9,465 nt of DNA from Oxalobacter sp. (GTDB lineage Bacteria > Pseudomonadota > Gammaproteobacteria > Burkholderiales > Burkholderiaceae_D), in the NCBI GenBank assembly GCA_012512465.1, contig JAAZED010000293.1:1-9465 (forward strand), read 5' to 3'. Shown here one piece after another: positions 6,931 to 9,465 of this stretch. The position numbers and the translations under genes were made by a program. The notes beneath the pieces were generated by a model that was not told the DNA's origin, did not search any database, and worked only from the letters and a program-made list of their open reading frames with translations. Each line of letters opens with the position of its first letter. Positions within the stretch are counted from its first letter, which is position 1.

Positions 6931-7908
6931 CTAGTTTTCACCTGCTTCCATCAGCAGGCGGAAGCGGTCCCTGAGTTCATTGCGGGAAAGTCCCTGTTCC
7001 TTCATGGCTTTTTCTGCCTTCGCTTTCCATTCGGCTGCTGTTGCCTTATCTACGGTCTGGCCCAGTTTTCCGTATTCGTATGCTTCATAAAGGCGGTACA
7101 TGGCTTTGGCATGGTTTTTTGCTGAGGCTTTCAGGTACCAGTCTATTGCAGTCTGACCGTCTTTTTTGACACCGATGCCGTAATCGTAATAAACCCCCAG
7201 GTTATACATGGCCACCTCGCTGCCAACTGTTGCAGCTTTTTCTCGCAGTTCGATGGCTTTTTTGTTGTCCATTTTGACGCCCCAGCCGTTGGAGTAGAGT
7301 TCGGCCATGCGATTCAGGCAACATTCGTTATCTGGCTTGAGTCGAAGACATGTTTGTAAGAGAAGATAGGCATTGTGGTAATTCTTGTCAATGGTTTTAC
7401 TATATGTGAGTATCCCCGCCAGGTTACACTGGGAGCGGGCATAATTTTTTTTTGCGGCTTTCAAGTACCACTGAGCGGCTTCATAGTCGCTTTGTTTTAC
7501 TCCTGATCCTTCTTCATACAGAATGCCCATCGAATTTAGTGCAGGTGGATAACCACGTTCTGCTGTTTGGGTGAATAGTGTCAAAGCCTTGTTATAGTCT
7601 TGTTTTACCCCGATGCCGTTTGTATAAATCAGTCCGAGATGGTACTGGGCATATACATTTCCTTCTTTTGCGGATTGACTGAACCATTCAACCGATCTTT
7701 CTGAATCCGGTAAGTTGAGATAAATGTTCCATATACGGAACTGCACAGCTGTTTTGTCGCGGTTTTCAGGCTTCAGATAGATTTCGAGTGCTTCCCTGAT
7801 TTTTCCTTTTTCATAGAGAATATCTGCGGTTTGCAGATCATTGGCAATAGAGAGGGTGGCGGCAAAGCCGCCTATGACGAGCAACAATGTCTTAAAGAGG
7901 TTTTTCAT
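6931..7908 (-). CDS. Exported (periplasmic) Sel1-repeat protein
   Basis: 325 aa, intact. Signal peptide at 1-22 (MKNLFKTLLLVIGGFAATLS, cleavage probably after IA), then a short helical segment and about six Sel1-like repeats between roughly 55 and 302. Clear units carry LGLIYTNGIGVKQDYNKALT (91-110), MGILYEEGSGVKQ (127-139), YNLGVYYDYGIGVKKD (235-250) and AIDWYLKASAKNHA. The unit at about 158-193 is degenerate and has two Cys (C161, C186); C196 and C197 follow. The C-terminus is charged and helical. Shine-Dalgarno AAGGG (7919-7915) lies 6 nt before the ATG and directly abuts the inverted repeat at 7918-7959. It lies 66 nt downstream of the large unidentified gene and probably shares its transcript. 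Codon use is more AT-rich than in the efflux genes. It converges on the plus-strand operon with a 41-nt gap where I see no good terminator. Likely a protein-binding scaffold; the partner may be the upstream gene product. Confidence 0.92.
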   Translation of the reverse strand: MKNLFKTLLLVIGGFAATLSIANDLQTADILYEKGKIREALEIYLKPENRDKTAVQFRIWNIYLNLPDSERSVEWFSQSAKEGNVYAQYHLGLIYTNGIGVKQDYNKALTLFTQTAERGYPPALNSMGILYEEGSGVKQSDYEAAQWYLKAAKKNYARSQCNLAGILTYSKTIDKNYHNAYLLLQTCLRLKPDNECCLNRMAELYSNGWGVKMDNKKAIELREKAATVGSEVAMYNLGVYYDYGIGVKKDGQTAIDWYLKASAKNHAKAMYRLYEAYEYGKLGQTVDKATAAEWKAKAEKAMKEQGLSRNELRDRFRLLMEAGEN

Positions 7909-7917
7909 TTATATCCC

Positions 7918-7959
7918 TTTTTAATTCGGCATAAGCCAAAGCTTATCCCGAATTAAAAA
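7918..7959. repeat. Long near-perfect inverted repeat between the two minus-strand genes
   Basis: Core arms TTAATTCGGCATAAGC (7921-7936) and GCTTATCCCGAATTAA (7941-7956) pair except for one C-C mismatch, around a CAAA loop. Adding the flanking T and A runs extends it to 19 positions per arm (18 pairs). On either strand the stem is preceded by T and followed by A, the reverse of an intrinsic terminator. On the minus-strand mRNA it ends exactly at the Shine-Dalgarno of the Sel1-repeat gene, so it could affect that gene's translation or protect mRNA ends. Confidence 0.8.
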
Positions 7960-7974
7960 AGAGGGGAACAGACA

Positions 7975-9465
7975 TTATGGTTTTTGTCGCCGGCTATCAG
8001 GATCAATTATGTTGATAGGGTCAAGTTCTAATCCCTTCATGTATTCGTGATATTCATCAGGATCCACTTCAATAAGAATCCCCTCCTCGTTTTCTGCCCA
8101 GTGATTTGTGCCTTTTACTTCACGTAATTTGATAGAGGGATTTTCACTCTTACTTTCATGAGCTTTTGAAACATCCCTAATAGAATTATTATCCTTCTGC
8201 TCATAGTCCTCCATCATCCCCTTGAACATCCGCTCCTTCCACTCATTGCTGAAATTGTTATTCATCATGATGAGGCCTGCGCGCTGGTAGGCTGGCAGTG
8301 TGTTGGCGACTTCGCCAATGAGAAAATTCCAGCTTTCGACGGCGCCGCCAGCGCCACCGCCCTGTATGAGGGCTTGCATCAGTTCATCGGAACGGGCATT
8401 AAAGGAGGCGATGCCACTCATGATGCCCATGGCGATGTTGCCGACAGGGCCAGCCGGGTTTTTGGCCAATTCGATGGCAAGGCCGGGTAGGTGCTCTCCC
8501 GCAAATGATTCCCTGAGCCATTTACCAGCGGTTTTGATACCCAGATCAGGGCGGTTTTTCCAGTCTATGTCGCCGAGTGCCGGGATATCGGTGGTTTTGA
8601 TGGCAGCGATGTCTTTTCTTTCCTGGTTCATCCATGCTTTTTCTGCCTTGTGGTCAAGGTATTTACCTTCGGGATCAATGACCTTGTCGAGGAGGTATTT
8701 GTTTTCTGCTGCTGAGAGTTTGAGACCTCTCCATGTTTTCTCGAGGCCGTTTAGGGTATCCGGGTCGGGGTTTTCAAAGTCTTCTGGATGTCCATGTGCT
8801 TCTCCGTTGTTTACGGCATCCACCGCTTTCTCATGATTGCCGGTGGTGTAGGTGTTGTCGAGGTAGTCGGTGATGCCGTCCCTGATGACGCCGGTGGTGT
8901 TGACGAGATCGGCTTCAGGCGTGGCAATGAATGGCTTTTTGTTTTTTGCGGCTTCGATGACGCTGTTTTTGAAAGCGCCTGTGAGATTCACCAGATCATC
9001 TTCTGCAGCGGAAACGGGTACCTTGTTTGTGACGGCTGTTTTGATGGTCTTCACGGCGGGCTCAACCAGATTGTCGATAGTCCTGTCACTTAAGGGTTTA
9101 ACGAGCTTTCCCATGTCATTGTACGGGTAAGTGCTGGCAGGGGTGTTGGCTGCCGGATTGGCCGTAAGGGGTTGATGTTGTTTCAGGGGGGCTTCTGTTT
9201 TCCCCATCTGTTGTCGCACGTTTTTTTGCCAGCCTGGGAGATCGGGTGTTCCTGACGGGTCACGTGTTACAGAAGGTGTGGCGCGGTTGTTGAAGAAATC
9301 GTCTATGCGCTTTTTTTCCTGACGCTGATAAAAGCTGTTTTGTGCCGCGTCTTCGACCATGTTGCTAATGTCGTTTATGGTGCTATCGGTACCCGGGAGT
9401 GACGGGGCAGCGGGTATCTCGGGCAGGGGAAGGGGGGGTGGTACGGGTTGTCTTGCCTTTTCTTC
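7975..9465 (-). CDS. Unidentified large protein, C-terminal 496 residues (5' end outside window)
   Basis: The frame is open from the TAA at 7977-7975 to the window end. The ATG at 9360 has 35 in-frame codons before it without a stop, so the gene starts outside the window. I do not recognise the family. Visible residues, numbered from the window edge: a proline-rich stretch (5-25, RQPVPPPLPLPEIPAAPSLPG in part); a charged polar linker (about 35-118); about three internal repeats (about 123-206) centred on DNLVEP, DDLVNLTGAFKNSVIEA and ADLVNTTGVIRDGITDY; a helical region with conserved-looking Trp residues; a Gly/Ala-rich segment (about 322-375, including GPVGNIAMGIMSGIASFNAR and LIQGGGAGGA) that could contact membrane; and an acidic tail (EGILIEVDPDEYHEYMKG) that is more AT-rich at the DNA level. 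No catalytic motif seen. It could be a secreted effector, a phage-type internal virion protein or a surface protein; the exported Sel1 protein follows 66 nt downstream. Confidence 0.8.
   Translation of the reverse strand, partial: EEKARQPVPPPLPLPEIPAAPSLPGTDSTINDISNMVEDAAQNSFYQRQEKKRIDDFFNNRATPSVTRDPSGTPDLPGWQKNVRQQMGKTEAPLKQHQPLTANPAANTPASTYPYNDMGKLVKPLSDRTIDNLVEPAVKTIKTAVTNKVPVSAAEDDLVNLTGAFKNSVIEAAKNKKPFIATPEADLVNTTGVIRDGITDYLDNTYTTGNHEKAVDAVNNGEAHGHPEDFENPDPDTLNGLEKTWRGLKLSAAENKYLLDKVIDPEGKYLDHKAEKAWMNQERKDIAAIKTTDIPALGDIDWKNRPDLGIKTAGKWLRESFAGEHLPGLAIELAKNPAGPVGNIAMGIMSGIASFNARSDELMQALIQGGGAGGAVESWNFLIGEVANTLPAYQRAGLIMMNNNFSNEWKERMFKGMMEDYEQKDNNSIRDVSKAHESKSENPSIKLREVKGTNHWAENEEGILIEVDPDEYHEYMKGLELDPINIIDPDSRRQKP

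Noticed and set aside
7921..7956. Intrinsic terminator reading of the inverted repeat
   Set aside because: The stem is followed by A and not T on both strands, the wrong polarity for a rho-independent terminator.
9358..9360. ATG at 9360 as the start of the unidentified gene
   Set aside because: The frame stays open through 35 further codons to the window edge with protein-like, proline-rich content, and no Shine-Dalgarno precedes this ATG.

Overview
The window looks like chromosomal DNA of a Gram-negative proteobacterium: an RND efflux operon, periplasmic signal peptides and Sel1-repeat proteins. The GC-rich, codon-biased main genes and the MFFL...LPT-type MarR regulator would fit a beta-proteobacterium (Burkholderiales), but this is an impression from gene style and no genus is claimed. 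No RNA genes, CRISPR arrays or insertion sequences were seen.

Left half (1-4634, minus strand): a tightly coupled operon read right to left. It encodes an RND inner-membrane permease (1470-4634), a periplasmic adaptor (331-1473) and a third exported protein cut by the window edge (1-334). Both junctions are 4-nt ATGA overlaps. The third gene carries a frame break at a run of eight A residues. No outer-membrane channel gene is visible; it may lie beyond the left edge or elsewhere.

Control region (4635-4805): two back-to-back promoters whose -10 hexamers overlap almost completely, plus two near-identical CCATGG-centred palindromes 22 bp apart. Each palindrome sits in the spacer of one promoter and at the transcription start of the other. 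This is a good candidate for one MarR repressor shutting both directions, with the efflux pump leftward and its own operon rightward.

Plus-strand operon (4806-6889): marR-type regulator, an exported Sel1-repeat protein broken by a one-base frameshift, and a two-helix membrane protein resembling the STM3941 family. Gaps are 22 and 32 nt and the Shine-Dalgarno sites are good, so the three are probably co-transcribed.

Right part (6931-9465, minus strand): a second, intact, exported Sel1-repeat protein. Upstream of it in the same direction is the C-terminal part (496 residues visible) of a large protein I do not recognise, with a proline-rich stretch and internal repeats of about 27-30 residues. 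The 66-nt gap between them holds a long near-perfect inverted repeat. This pair is more AT-rich over about 6.93-8.26 kb than the efflux genes and looks like accessory DNA. An effector with a periplasmic Sel1 partner is one speculative reading.
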